The position numbers and the translations under genes were made by a program. Below are positions 1 to 8,084 of a DNA stretch of 64,000 nt, piece after piece. Under the pieces are notes generated by a model that saw only the letters and a program-made list of their open reading frames with translations, was not told the DNA's origin and made no database searches. The stretch's first letter is position 1. Each line of letters starts with the position of its first letter. Source of the DNA: CAVPDE01 sp963707125 (lineage in GTDB: Bacteria; Desulfobacterota; DSM-4660; Desulfatiglandales; HGW-15); the NCBI GenBank assembly GCA_963707125.1, contig CAVPOU010000023.1:124001-188000 (forward strand), written 5' to 3'.

Positions 1-45
1 CATCTCACTACGCCAGACCTCTAAAGGGGCCTGCGAATCCCTTTC

Positions 46-74
46 TTGACAGATGGATTGCCCTTCTCTATCCT
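46..74 (+). promoter_or_regulatory. Sigma-70-type promoter of the FHA-GAF-PAS gene
   Basis: TTGACA at 46-51, a 17-nt spacer and TATCCT at 69-74 give a well-formed sigma-70 promoter. Transcription would start near 81. The TTG at 46 that could open a longer reading frame lies inside the -35 box, which supports the ATG at 109 as the start of the next gene. Confidence 0.55.
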
Positions 75-108
75 GTCTCCACCTGTTCAAGTTCTCCCGG
101 AGGTTCTG

Positions 109-1557
109 ATGCCCCTTCTCTACCTACTCAGCGGCCCAAATGCGGGTGATTCCTACGAGGTGAAAGACGGGACTAACCTTGTCGGGAGAGGTCCTGATAG
201 CGATCTTCAGATCATCGAACAATCCATTTCTCGAAAACACGCCAGAATCCTCCTCTCAGGGGATCGTCTCTTTATTGAGGACCTGGGAAGCCAGAACGGC
301 ACCCAGATCAACGGCCACCCCGTGGGCTCTTCCTTCCAGATTGAAATCAAAGAAGGCGATTTCATCTCTCTGGGCAGTGTTCTCATGAGTCTGGGGAAGC
401 CGTACGCTGAGGACGGAATGGTGACCCAGTATTCCATCAGTCTCAAGGAGAGGCCTGAGGAGCCTGCGAAGCACCTTCTTCATAAGGATCGGCGCATCAC
501 GGATCGAGAAAAACTCGAGACCATCTATGAAGTGTCGACCCTGCTCATGCAGTCTCTGGACATTGATGAAATTGGGGAGAAGATCCTGGATTCCGTCTTC
601 TCTTGCATCAAGAGCATAGACAACGCAGCCCTCCTCTTGGTGGATCAGGAGACGGGTGAATTCCGTCAGATCACCGCCCGGTCAAAGGAGCACGGGAAAG
701 AATTCGAGATGAGTTACAGCCGGACCATCGTGAACCGGGTCATCCTTGAAGGAAAAGCCATCATGATGTCCGACACCAGCCTTGCCGAAGAGACGGATCT
801 GTCCGAGAGCATGATCTGGATGAGGATTAAGTCGGTGATGTGCGTCCCCCTGATCAGCAAGACGGACGTCCACGGGGTCATCTATGTCCATTCCACAAGC
901 GTTCCCCATGGATTTTCCATGAGCGACCTTCAGCTGCTGAGCGCTCTCAGCAGCCCTGCGGCGCTGGCCATCGAAAACGCGTTGCTCTATGCCACGCACA
1001 AGAGAGCCGAGGAAGCCCTTCAGAAAGCTCGAAATGAGCTGGAAATAAGAGTCAAGAAACGCACTGAAGAACTCTCCCAAGCCAATGCTCTTTTGAAGCA
1101 GGAAATTGCCATTCGCGCGCAGGCTGAGGAAAACCTCAGAACACTGCACGAGCAGCTTAAAGAGGCGAATAAGAACCTGGGACTTGCCTATACTCACATG
1201 CGCGAAGCAAAAGACCGCCTCAGTTCTCAACTCTATGAAGATGAAATCGCGGTGTTAACCGATGAGAAAGGACTGATTCTGGGGCTGACAGACAGGGCTT
1301 TGGAAACCTTTGGTCGAACTCGATTCGATCTTTTCGGAAAGAATATTTCCGAGCTTTTCTCCGACGAGGCCAAGGCGTCCATCACGCAGGACATTCAAAA
1401 CACCCGTGTAGGCGTTTTTGAGCAAACCCTCGTCCATTTCAAGAGAGACCGATCTTCGAGCGATAAGCTCCAGATTCGATTTTCTCCCATCAGCTCGAAG
1501 ACCGGCAAAATGCTTCTTGTCCTCATGCGAAGACCGGAAAAAGAGTTACCGCAATGA
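109..1557 (+). CDS. FHA-GAF-coiled-coil-PAS signalling protein
   Basis: A 482-residue cytoplasmic signalling protein without a catalytic output domain. The N-terminal FHA domain (about residues 1-85) has the GRG, SRKHA and SQNGT motifs used to bind phosphothreonine. A GAF domain (about 134-297) with the usual VMCVPL and GVIYV strands follows, then a long coiled coil (about 297-379), then a PAS-like domain to the end. The coiled coil resembles a sensor-kinase linker, but no HisKA or ATPase domain is present, so it probably acts as a scaffold or partner-binding sensor. The start is the ATG at 109, with GGAGG at 99-103. It overlaps the next gene by ATGA, so the two were one transcript. A shorter FHA-GAF paralogue lies at 51171. 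The ligand and partner cannot be told from sequence. Confidence 0.85.
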   Translation: MPLLYLLSGPNAGDSYEVKDGTNLVGRGPDSDLQIIEQSISRKHARILLSGDRLFIEDLGSQNGTQINGHPVGSSFQIEIKEGDFISLGSVLMSLGKPYAEDGMVTQYSISLKERPEEPAKHLLHKDRRITDREKLETIYEVSTLLMQSLDIDEIGEKILDSVFSCIKSIDNAALLLVDQETGEFRQITARSKEHGKEFEMSYSRTIVNRVILEGKAIMMSDTSLAEETDLSESMIWMRIKSVMCVPLISKTDVHGVIYVHSTSVPHGFSMSDLQLLSALSSPAALAIENALLYATHKRAEEALQKARNELEIRVKKRTEELSQANALLKQEIAIRAQAEENLRTLHEQLKEANKNLGLAYTHMREAKDRLSSQLYEDEIAVLTDEKGLILGLTDRALETFGRTRFDLFGKNISELFSDEAKASITQDIQNTRVGVFEQTLVHFKRDRSSSDKLQIRFSPISSKTGKMLLVLMRRPEKELPQ

Positions 1558-2189
1558 GGGCGATGGTGCTCAGAGAATTCCGCCCAGTTGAAACAGGGGG
1601 CGAAAAGCCTCTTGATCTCGTGGATCTTCCTGTACCTGTCCCCTCTCCCGATCAAGTTCTGATCAAAGTTTCCGTTTGCGGCATTTGCCACACGGAAATC
1701 GATGAGATTGAGGGCCGGCTTGTTCCCCCCAAATTTCCTATTGTGCCAGGTCACGAAATCGTGGGCAGAGTCCATGCCGTCGGCTCCGAAGTGCGGAAGT
1801 ACAGACTCGGCGATCGCGTGGGCATTGCCTGGATTCATTCCAGTTGCGGACGGTGTTCGTTCTGTGTGCGGGGGGATGAGAATCTTTGTGATGACTTCCG
1901 CGCCACCGGCCTTCATGCCCACGGCGGCTATGCGGAGTATACGGTCGTGTCAGAAGACTTCGCTGGAGGAGCGCTTCGCTTGAGGTTTGAGGCAAAACCG
2001 TTTCTGCCTCCAACCTCTAACCTCCAACCTCCAACTTCTCCGCAAATTGCAGAGAAGTCTCACTCTAAGGCTCTAAGGTTCGTTGGCTCACTTCATCCCA
2101 TTCAGAGACTTCAGAGCCAGGTAGAGTGCCTGGGTCGTGCACTCATGATGACCTTGGGCCATGACCGCTACATAGAGCTGATGCGCTAG
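1554..2189 (+). pseudogene. Zinc-dependent alcohol dehydrogenase, truncated after the GroES-like domain
   Basis: Residues 1-137 are a normal medium-chain alcohol dehydrogenase N-terminus. Catalytic-zinc ligands are C42 or C45 with the GHE at 66-68, and the structural-zinc set is C98, C101, C104 and C112. Homology stops at about residue 137 (near 1965), before the Rossmann NAD(P) domain, so about 200 of the usual 330-345 residues are missing. The remaining frame translates an AACCTCC-word hairpin (1979-2038) and then antisense DNA of the convergent dehydrogenase gene, so it is not protein-like. The gene is coupled to the FHA gene by an ATGA overlap. It has therefore lost its 3' part, by rearrangement at the hairpin or by an assembly join. 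It cannot make a working dehydrogenase as it stands. Confidence 0.8.
1979..2038. repeat. AACCTCC-word hairpin at the ADH breakpoint
   Basis: GAGGTTTGAGGC pairs with GCCTCCAACCTC (one mismatch) around a 10-nt loop, and the right arm is then extended by reiterated CTCCAAC words. It sits exactly where homology to alcohol dehydrogenase ends. A related CCTCCAACCTCC word lies near 56188. Confidence 0.6.
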
Positions 2190-2963
2190 GGCCAAGCCCG
2201 GCAGGGAAAGCTCGACCGCAGCAGCCTCTTGAAGCGCTATCCCCATGTCCTTGATGAAGTGCCTCACCAGGAACCCCGTTTTGAAATCTCCGCGAACCAG
2301 TCGTGGCCCGAGATTGCTGATGGACCAGGAACCTGCCGCTCCCTTGCTGATGATGTCAATGATCGCCTGCTGGTCCAGGCCCAATTTGACCGCATACAGG
2401 AGCGACTCACAGACACCGATCATCGTGCCCGCAACAAGGATCTGGTTGCACATCTTGGTATGCTGTCCTGCACCGGCAGGGCCCATGTGAGAAATGTTTT
2501 TTCCCATGAGCTGGAACAGGGAAAAGACTCTCTCAAAGACTTCTTTCTTGCCGCCGACCATGATCGCGAGAGTCGCATCTCGCGCTCCAATATCCCCACC
2601 TGAAACAGGGGCATCAAGGCTTTCCATCCCCTTTTTGGCCCCCTCCCGCCCAATGATCTGAGCCAGGCTTGGCCGGCTTGTGGTCATATCCACAACGGTT
2701 CGGCACAGCCCTTTCCCGGACAGCACCCCATTCTTTCCCAGATAGGTTTCCTCCACATCGCTTGGAAGGCCCACCATGGAGAACAGGATTTCGGATTTTG
2801 CCGCCGCCTCAGCCGCAGAATCGCACCAGGTTGCGCCTTTTTTGATAAGCTCTTCCGCCTTGGTCTTGCTCCGGTTGTGGACAAAGAGCTCATGTCCCGC
2901 GGCCTGAACATGTCCTGCCATGGACCTGCCCATTACCCCTGTCCCGATCCATCCAATCTTCAT
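2088..2963 (-). CDS. 3-hydroxyisobutyrate dehydrogenase-family reductase, probably tartronate semialdehyde reductase-like
   Basis: A 291-residue beta-hydroxyacid dehydrogenase of typical length. It has the N-terminal Rossmann motif GTGVMG (7-12), the substrate-binding segment DAPVSGG (117-123) and the catalytic lysine K170 in GAGQHTKMCNQ. The family reduces tartronate semialdehyde to D-glycerate, or oxidises 3-hydroxyisobutyrate or gamma-hydroxybutyrate. The window also encodes a glyoxylate-carboligase-like enzyme (38133) and a glyoxylate aminotransferase next door, so a GarR/GlxR-type role in turning glyoxylate into glycerate is the best inference. Valine catabolism remains possible. The gene leads away from the aminotransferase gene on the same strand with a 197-bp gap that holds a repeat hairpin. 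It converges on the broken ADH. Confidence 0.85.
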   Translation of the reverse strand: MKIGWIGTGVMGRSMAGHVQAAGHELFVHNRSKTKAEELIKKGATWCDSAAEAAAKSEILFSMVGLPSDVEETYLGKNGVLSGKGLCRTVVDMTTSRPSLAQIIGREGAKKGMESLDAPVSGGDIGARDATLAIMVGGKKEVFERVFSLFQLMGKNISHMGPAGAGQHTKMCNQILVAGTMIGVCESLLYAVKLGLDQQAIIDIISKGAAGSWSISNLGPRLVRGDFKTGFLVRHFIKDMGIALQEAAAVELSLPGLALAHQLYVAVMAQGHHECTTQALYLALKSLNGMK

Positions 2964-3066
2964 TTTCTCAGTCCATCCTTCCGAAACTCCAGCAGGGTTC
3001 TGATAAAGACCCCGCTTGCAGGTTGCTCAAGAACGCTCAGATATATGGCGCCCTAATAACAGTAAC

Positions 3067-3155
3067 GAGGCATGAGGACTGAGGACTGAGCAAGAAAAAC
3101 CTATTCGATTTTGTGTTGCATTCGACTTAGTCCTCATTACTCATCGCTCAGTCCT
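3067..3155. repeat. GGACTGA-word hairpin
   Basis: The left arm reiterates GAGGACTGAGGACTGAG and the right arm carries its complement as AGTCCTCA and CTCAGTCCT words, around an A/T-rich centre. It lies just downstream of the aminotransferase stop and upstream of the reductase gene. It belongs to the word-iterated hairpin class found throughout the window. Confidence 0.6.
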
Positions 3156-3160
3156 TACCT

Positions 3161-4342
3161 TCAGGCATAGACGGCCGATGCCGCTTCCAAGGATCCTGAT
3201 TTGACGGTGACGCCCTGGGCCTTCAGAATCATAGCCAGCGCGGAAAGGAAGAGAAGCACATTTTTTCTCGAGGAAGAGTGGCCCATGAGACCGACCCGCC
3301 ATGCCTTTCCCGCGAACTTCCCAAGACCTCCTCCGATCTCCAGACGAAAATCGTTCAAGAGGGTTTTTCGGACACGCAGATCATCGACTCCCTCAGGTAT
3401 CCGTATGGTATTCAGAGAGGCCAACCGTTCAGGCTCCGGCACAAGCATGGAAAGTCCCATGGCTTCAACCCCCGCGACAAGGGCCTGATGATTGAGACGA
3501 TGCCGGGCGAACCGGGTCTCTAGCCCTTCCTCCATCACGATCCGAAGCGCTTCCCGAAAGGCGTAGATCATGTTGATGGGAACGGTGTGATGATACTTCC
3601 TCTCTTTACCCCAGTAGTTTTTGAGCAAGCTCATGTCCAGATACCAGTTGGGCACGGGCTTTTTCCTGGACTCGATCGCCTTCATCGCCGCCCCGTTGAA
3701 TGAGATCGGAGACAGGCCGGGAGGGCAGGAAAGGCACTTCTGGCTGCCGCTGTAGGCGATGTCGATGCCTATTTTGTCGAGCCCCACATCCACGCCCCCT
3801 AGAGAAGTCACCATGTCCACCAGAAAAAGAGCGCCAGACTGATGCGCAATTCCGGCAAGGTCTTGAAGCGGCTGGCATACGCCCGTAGAGGTTTCGGCAT
3901 GGACCACGGCAAGCACTTTCGGCTTTCTGCCCTGGACGGCTTTTCTCGCCAGGTCCGGATCAATCGACCGTCCCCATTCCCCGTCCACACGAATGAGCTT
4001 TCCTTCCATGCGTTCCACCATCTCGCACATCCGGGCTCCGAAAAAACCGTTGACGCAAACCACTACCTCATCTCCCGGTTCCACCACGTTCACAAAAGAC
4101 GCTTCCATGCCTGCTGTGCCGGTTGCCGAAACAGGAATCGTGAGCGCGTTTTCCGTCTGAAAAACCGCCCTGAGGAGTGCCTGGGTTTCGTCCATGACGG
4201 TAAAAAAATAAGGGTCAAGGTAGCCGATACAAGGTGCGGACATTGCCTGAAGAACCCGGGGTGGAACACCGCTTGGCCCCGGACCCATGAGAATCCTCTC
4301 ACCAGGGTCAATGTCTCTGATCTCCTTAACATTTAGACTCAT
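3161..4342 (-). CDS. Serine/alanine-glyoxylate aminotransferase (class V)
   Basis: A 393-residue PLP-dependent class V aminotransferase of the AGT/SGAT family, a usual length. It opens with the typical MGPGPS segment (19-24). It has SATGTAGMEA (72-81) for phosphate and ring contact, D176 for the pyridine nitrogen, and the Schiff-base lysine K202 in SGSQKCL. It transfers an amino group to glyoxylate to give glycine, from serine or alanine. With serine, the other product is hydroxypyruvate. The start is the ATG at 4342, preceded by GGAGGAAGG; a longer in-frame extension to 4513 only translates the palindromic repeat in the leader and begins upstream of the promoter's transcription start. It forms a glyoxylate-handling pair with the GarR-like reductase downstream. 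Confidence 0.88.
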   Translation of the reverse strand: MSLNVKEIRDIDPGERILMGPGPSGVPPRVLQAMSAPCIGYLDPYFFTVMDETQALLRAVFQTENALTIPVSATGTAGMEASFVNVVEPGDEVVVCVNGFFGARMCEMVERMEGKLIRVDGEWGRSIDPDLARKAVQGRKPKVLAVVHAETSTGVCQPLQDLAGIAHQSGALFLVDMVTSLGGVDVGLDKIGIDIAYSGSQKCLSCPPGLSPISFNGAAMKAIESRKKPVPNWYLDMSLLKNYWGKERKYHHTVPINMIYAFREALRIVMEEGLETRFARHRLNHQALVAGVEAMGLSMLVPEPERLASLNTIRIPEGVDDLRVRKTLLNDFRLEIGGGLGKFAGKAWRVGLMGHSSSRKNVLLFLSALAMILKAQGVTVKSGSLEAASAVYA

Positions 4343-4380
4343 TCTGCCTTCCTCCTTTTCGCGTGTAGTGTGGAGCACTT

Positions 4381-4452
4381 TCTTCGTTTTATTAAGTGCC
4401 CCCTCACCCTTCCCCTCTCCCCCAGGCTGGGGGAGAGGGCGGGGTGAGGGGG
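4381..4452. repeat. CCCTCACCC/GGGTGAGGG palindromic element
   Basis: A G/C-rich hairpin whose left arm reads CCCTCACCCTTCCCCTCTCC and whose right arm is the complement. It lies in the leader between promoter and start of the aminotransferase gene. Related copies lie at 22318-22448, 38023-38068 and 43085-43185. Confidence 0.75.
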
Positions 4453-4498
4453 AATCCATCGTCATTACTATTTCGATGCGATCAATAGAACACGGGCG

Positions 4499-4527
4499 AG
4501 TATAGAAGAGCACTCTTTGACTGTCAA
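4499..4527 (-). promoter_or_regulatory. Sigma-70 promoter of the aminotransferase gene
   Basis: On the minus strand TTGACA (4527-4522), a 17-nt spacer and TATACT (4504-4499) form a near-consensus promoter. The leader is about 150 nt and includes the palindromic element at 4381-4452, so the hairpin is transcribed and could act on the mRNA. Confidence 0.7.
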
Positions 4528-4573
4528 GGAAAGGGACGGCCAGAGGAAAACCAAGAGGGGCTCAAACGTGTTG

Positions 4574-5626
4574 TCACAGATTGAAGACCTGCAGCCAATC
4601 CTGGACCGTGATGCCCGGGGTTTCTGCCTCGCCATCCACATAGAAAGCACTGAGAAGAGCCTTGACCTGTTCGACCGGTTGGTCTTCCAGTTTTTTTTCC
4701 AGCTTCCTGATTCCGGTCCGGGGGAAACAGAAGAAATCCCCACTCACGAAGACTCCTTTGATCCTGCCTTCTTTCACCTCATAATCCGCGCGAATCAATC
4801 CGCCCGGCGCCTTGTAAGCTTTCTGAATCACATTCAGGCCCGCCCGGATCTTGACCTCCCGGCCCGGCATGGTTTTCCCTTTTTGGAACAACCATTCCTC
4901 GGACATGAGGTGAGCACCGAGTTCATCCATTTTCGATTGAAGCACCGGATCCTTTGCGCTGAGGGTCATGGGCCCAAGGATTTTCTGAAACTCCTCGGCC
5001 ATGAGCGCGTTCAGGGTCCCCTCTTCCCAACGGCTCGCTTCTTTCTCTCCAAGCTCTCTGCGAATGGTGGTCAGGTTTTCCTTGAGGGTTTTGTGTATCT
5101 TGTCGCGAAATTTCTCATCCGGAACTTTCAGAACCTTCGCCATCTGCTCATAGTTGAAATCCACGATCAGGTTGCCCACAAAGACAATGCAGTCCCCGAT
5201 TTCCCCTACCCCGGTCCCAGAAATCTTTTTCGTCCCTGCGAGCACGTCATTCACGGGCTTGTAGACCGCAGGAATGCCGATACGGCGATACACGTTGATG
5301 ATGGGCTGGAGGAACTTCCGATAAAAAAGCTCCTTGTTCTTGGGCGCCTCCGGATGGTCTTTGTGTAGGATGAGGTGGAAAAAGAGCTGATCTCCATCCA
5401 GGTATACCGCTCCTCCTCCCACGTCACGCCTGAACACAGGGATGTTCTTGGCGTTGCAGTAGGCGAGGTCGACCTCTTGTTCGACATCCTGGTGGAAACC
5501 GATGCACACGTAGGGTGTTGCCGGAGAAACGAGGGATAAGGCCTCCCATCCCAGTTCCGCCAGGGCGTGATAGATGAGCTGCGATTCCTGCCAAGGAACC
5601 TTGCCGAGGTTATACAGACGCATCAT
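4574..5626 (-). CDS. lplA: Lipoate-protein ligase A
   Basis: A 350-residue cytoplasmic ligase that activates lipoate with ATP and attaches it to a lysine of a lipoyl carrier protein. The catalytic fold carries RRDVGGGAVY (about 90-99) for lipoyl-AMP binding and the KISGTG motif (about 153-158). The region after about residue 240 matches the accessory C-terminal domain of LplA, so the enzyme appears complete rather than split. Two genes further along on the same strand is the GcvH-like carrier (7225), the likely substrate. No pyruvate dehydrogenase E2 or GcvT/P is encoded nearby, so the pair may serve the HdrD/GlcD electron-transfer cluster. The start could be either of two adjacent ATGs. Confidence 0.88.
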   Translation of the reverse strand: MMRLYNLGKVPWQESQLIYHALAELGWEALSLVSPATPYVCIGFHQDVEQEVDLAYCNAKNIPVFRRDVGGGAVYLDGDQLFFHLILHKDHPEAPKNKELFYRKFLQPIINVYRRIGIPAVYKPVNDVLAGTKKISGTGVGEIGDCIVFVGNLIVDFNYEQMAKVLKVPDEKFRDKIHKTLKENLTTIRRELGEKEASRWEEGTLNALMAEEFQKILGPMTLSAKDPVLQSKMDELGAHLMSEEWLFQKGKTMPGREVKIRAGLNVIQKAYKAPGGLIRADYEVKEGRIKGVFVSGDFFCFPRTGIRKLEKKLEDQPVEQVKALLSAFYVDGEAETPGITVQDWLQVFNL

Positions 5627-5701
5627 GGCTTCTTTCCAAACTCCCGCACACAGCCTATTCTAGTGTCTAGAGCTATTTCTCCGTATTCGCTTGCCAATGT
5701 C

Positions 5702-5804
5702 CATTCCCTTCCCCCTCCCCTAGCCCCTCCCGCCAGGGGAGGGGAATGTTGAGCTGGTGGAGATAGTTTCCTCCCCCTTGACGGGGGAGGCGAGGTGGGG
5801 GTGA
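5702..5804. repeat. CCCTCCC/GGGAGGGG double hairpin
   Basis: Two successive G/C-rich hairpins, AGCCCCTCCCGCCAGGGGAG and CTCCCCCTTGACGGGGGAG, separated by about 30 nt. The same two-hairpin arrangement recurs at 41459-41542, and partial copies lie at 28985-29025, 36655-36715 and 63818-63847. Confidence 0.75.
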
Positions 5805-5863
5805 AACGCTCCCGGGACAAGGCGAACCTGCAATTCCGCCTGATTCGCGTGCGCCGTGGGCCT

Positions 5864-7051
5864 TTATTTCTTCAGCGCTCTGCGCACCAGTTGCGTGACG
5901 TCCATCACGTCGATCGGCACCTTGTTCCTTTTCGCGTAGGTCGTCATGGTTCTGACGCACTGCTGGCACGACGTGACAATGGCCTTGGCGCCCGTTCCCA
6001 GCGCTTCTTCGATTTTCCTTTTGGCAATCTCTGAAGAAAGCTTGGGATCCATCATTTCGAGGTTCCCGCCCCCGCCGCAGCACTGGCAGTTCTCGCGGTT
6101 GCGGGGAAGCTCCACCAGACGAACTCCTGGAATGGAACGGATCACCTCTCTTGGTGCTTCAAAGACCCTCGCTCCTCTCCCAAGGTCGCAGGGATCATGG
6201 TAGGTCACCGTCAAATCCAGGGTCTTGAAAGGCACGCGCCCGCCCTTGACAAGATCCATCAGGAACTCCGAGGCATGGGCGATTTCCACTTCGCGGGGAT
6301 AATGCTCCCGCCACATCTGATAGCAGGAAGGACAGGCAAAGATGGCTTTTTTTGCTCCTTTGCTATGAACCGCTTCAAGATTGTGCTTTACAAACGGTTC
6401 CAGCATGTCCTTCAGGCCGGCGCCCAGAAGCGGGAACCCACAACACCATTCCTCCTTACCCAAAAGGGTGAAGTCAACGCTGCTCGCCTCCAGGATTTCA
6501 GCCAGAGCCACGGGGATCTTTTGCGCCAAAGGGAAATAGGCGGCAACACACCCTGTAAAGTAAACCACCTCGGCCTTTTCCTTTATAAACCCGTGATCCG
6601 GCGCATCACTCACATCTTCGACCCAGTCGGCCCGCTCCTCATTGTCCTCCGCAAAAACATTGTGGCTTTCATCCAGGTTGTCCCGGATCTTCTCCACCTT
6701 TTCCGCATGGAAGTTGGAATGGAAAAGGTCCTGCCGAAGGGAAAGCCAGAGTTCCTTGAGGCGGATACCCACCGGGCACACTTCCTGGCAGTTGCCGCAC
6801 AGGGTGCAACGATAGACGGTCTCGCTGTACGCTTTCCACTCCTCGTTCGAGAGCTCTTTTTTCCCCAGAAGTTTGCGAAGAAGGCTGGTCCGTCCCTTCA
6901 GGATCTGCTTCAATCCCTTCATGCGGTAGAGGGCTGAAAGCTTGCCCTCCTGTGACGCCTTTACCGCCGGACACACTTCCGCACAGTACTGGCAGTTCGT
7001 GCAAGCTTCCAGTTCCAAGAGTTGCCTGACACTGTAATCCTGATTAGCCAT
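5864..7051 (-). CDS. HdrD/GlcF-type iron-sulfur protein (two 4Fe-4S, two CCG domains)
   Basis: A 395-residue protein with two N-terminal ferredoxin-like clusters (C17, C20, C23, C27 and C82, C85, C88, C92). Two CCG cysteine-rich domains follow, seen in EEWCCGFPLLG, CPSCYQMW, NCQCCGGGG and CQQCVRT. CCG domains bind the noncubane 4Fe-4S cluster of heterodisulfide reductase. The same architecture occurs in GlcF, LldE-like and HdrD subunits, which take electrons from flavoproteins or open disulfides. It lies directly between the lipoate ligase and a GcvH-like protein, with a second HdrD-like protein and a GlcD flavoprotein on the same strand. The context points to electron transfer between a hydroxyacid dehydrogenase, a lipoyl or thiol carrier and quinone. 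The substrate is not readable from sequence. Confidence 0.85.
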   Translation of the reverse strand: MANQDYSVRQLLELEACTNCQYCAEVCPAVKASQEGKLSALYRMKGLKQILKGRTSLLRKLLGKKELSNEEWKAYSETVYRCTLCGNCQEVCPVGIRLKELWLSLRQDLFHSNFHAEKVEKIRDNLDESHNVFAEDNEERADWVEDVSDAPDHGFIKEKAEVVYFTGCVAAYFPLAQKIPVALAEILEASSVDFTLLGKEEWCCGFPLLGAGLKDMLEPFVKHNLEAVHSKGAKKAIFACPSCYQMWREHYPREVEIAHASEFLMDLVKGGRVPFKTLDLTVTYHDPCDLGRGARVFEAPREVIRSIPGVRLVELPRNRENCQCCGGGGNLEMMDPKLSSEIAKRKIEEALGTGAKAIVTSCQQCVRTMTTYAKRNKVPIDVMDVTQLVRRALKK

Positions 7052-7082
7052 CGATGCTGCTTGCTCCAGCAGATTTGATGAA

Positions 7083-7228
7083 CAAGTAAGCAGCAGGCAG
7101 TAGGGAGTAGGCAGTCAACCCGAAGTGCACCAATGTCATCGTGCCTATCTGTTCCTCGCATTTATCTCTCAATGCGGACTTTTTTCTCTTTCTGTACTGC
7201 TTACTGTTTACCGCTTACTGCCTACTAT
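7083..7228. repeat. AGTAAGCAG-word hairpin
   Basis: The left arm (from 7085) reiterates GTAAGCAGCAGGCAGTAG and the right arm (to 7228) reads TACTGCTTACTGTTTACCGC. It fills the gap between the GcvH-like and first HdrD-like genes. A compact copy lies at 49619-49686. Confidence 0.65.
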
Positions 7229-7644
7229 TTTTTGTACTTCTCAATGTCCGCCAGGACCCATTTTGTAACCGCATCAGGACCGTAGATGAGTTTCTTGATC
7301 TCGCCTTTATCGTTTGTCTTGATCTTATACATCCATCCCTTTCCGTAACAGTCCTGATTGATGAGCCCCGGGTTGGTTTCAAGCTCTTCATTCACCGCTG
7401 CAAGCTCCCCGTTCACTGGGGCAAAGGCTTTCCCCAGCCATTTGCCTGATTCGATCTTTGCGAACTTCTTGCCAATGGAAAGCTCCTTGCCTTCCTCAGG
7501 AAGCTGAACATAGACGATCTCCCCGGCCATTTTCTGGGCAAAATCGTCCATGCCCATCAAGAGGAGGTCTCCTTCCTCCTTTATCCAGAAATGATTCTCT
7601 TCGTAGTAAAGCTCATCCGGCATGTTGTACCCTTGGATGTCCAT
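7225..7644 (-). CDS. GcvH-like lipoyl carrier protein
   Basis: A 139-residue lipoyl-domain protein. The lipoylation lysine is K68 in KIESGKWLG, and the family landmarks APVNGEL, NEEL, P-LIN and YGKGWMYKI follow. In glycine-cleavage H proteins the segment after the lysine is usually AASD-like; here it is WLGK, a clear difference. None of gcvP, gcvT or lpd is in the window. Its neighbours are two HdrD-like proteins, a GlcD flavoprotein and lipoate ligase. It is therefore more likely a dedicated dithiol/disulfide electron or acyl carrier, comparable in concept to the lipoate-binding proteins of sHdr sulfur-oxidation clusters. A role as glycine-cleavage H protein is not excluded. A GGAGGAG Shine-Dalgarno precedes the ATG at 7644. 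Confidence 0.82.
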   Translation of the reverse strand: MDIQGYNMPDELYYEENHFWIKEEGDLLLMGMDDFAQKMAGEIVYVQLPEEGKELSIGKKFAKIESGKWLGKAFAPVNGELAAVNEELETNPGLINQDCYGKGWMYKIKTNDKGEIKKLIYGPDAVTKWVLADIEKYKK

Positions 7645-7702
7645 TTGGCTCCTCCTTCAGTATTTGTCCATTCTGATCCTACAGCAATATCTATAAACAG
7701 CA

Positions 7703-7798
7703 GGATTTCTCGCTACGCTCGAAATGACACCCGCGTATCGTGTCTCCGAACTGTTTTGAATACATGTCATTTCGACCGAAGGGAGAAATCTTTACCAC
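7703..7798. repeat. TTTCTCGCTACGCTCGAAATGAC palindromic pair, downstream of GIY-YIG gene
   Basis: An inverted pair: GATTTCTCGCTACGCTCGAA at 7706 and TTTCGACCGAAGGGAGAAAT near 7771. It closes the 3' side of the GIY-YIG gene; related copies close the 5' side (8085-8245) and recur at 12876-12950 and inside the composite element at 35461-35617. Confidence 0.7.
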
Positions 7799-7805
7799 TT
7801 GAGGC

Positions 7806-8084
7806 TTAAATCCTCCCATCCGCGTTCTTCTTGTCCACCAACTGATTTTTCTTTTCTCTTCTCCACTTCTTTATTTCTTTTTCTCTGGAGATCGCAGCAA
7901 CAACATCTTCCGTATCTTCGAAATAGACCAACTTGTTCAGATTGTACTTTTCGGTAAATCCCTTTATCAGTTTGTTCTTGTGTTCATAGATACGCCGTTC
8001 CAAATTGTTCGTCACTCCCACATAAAGAACATGATTGTTCCAATTCGTCAGGAGATAAACGTAATACTTCCCACGGCTGGACAT
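7806..8084 (-). CDS. Small GIY-YIG nuclease-domain protein
   Basis: A 92-residue single-domain protein of the UPF0213/YhbQ type. It has the Y8-V-Y10 strand, YVGVTNN (21-27), R30, H35 and the late glutamate region REKEIKKW (68-75) expected of GIY-YIG endonucleases. The start is taken at 8084 because residues further upstream only translate the adjacent repeat. It is flanked on both sides by members of the same palindromic family (7703-7798 and 8085-8245) and interrupts an otherwise co-directional electron-transfer cluster. That arrangement suggests gene plus repeats form a dispersed unit. The function of these stand-alone domains is unknown; DNA nicking at the repeats is a speculation. Confidence 0.82.
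   Translation of the reverse strand: MSSRGKYYVYLLTNWNNHVLYVGVTNNLERRIYEHKNKLIKGFTEKYNLNKLVYFEDTEDVVAAISREKEIKKWRREKKNQLVDKKNADGRI

Noticed and set aside
4343..4513. N-terminal extension of the aminotransferase
   Set aside because: It translates a palindromic repeat, and a consensus promoter ends at 4499, so the upstream ATG would precede the transcript start.
7225..7644. Evidence for a full glycine cleavage system
   Set aside because: Only an H-like protein and a lipoate ligase are present; no P, T or L protein genes.
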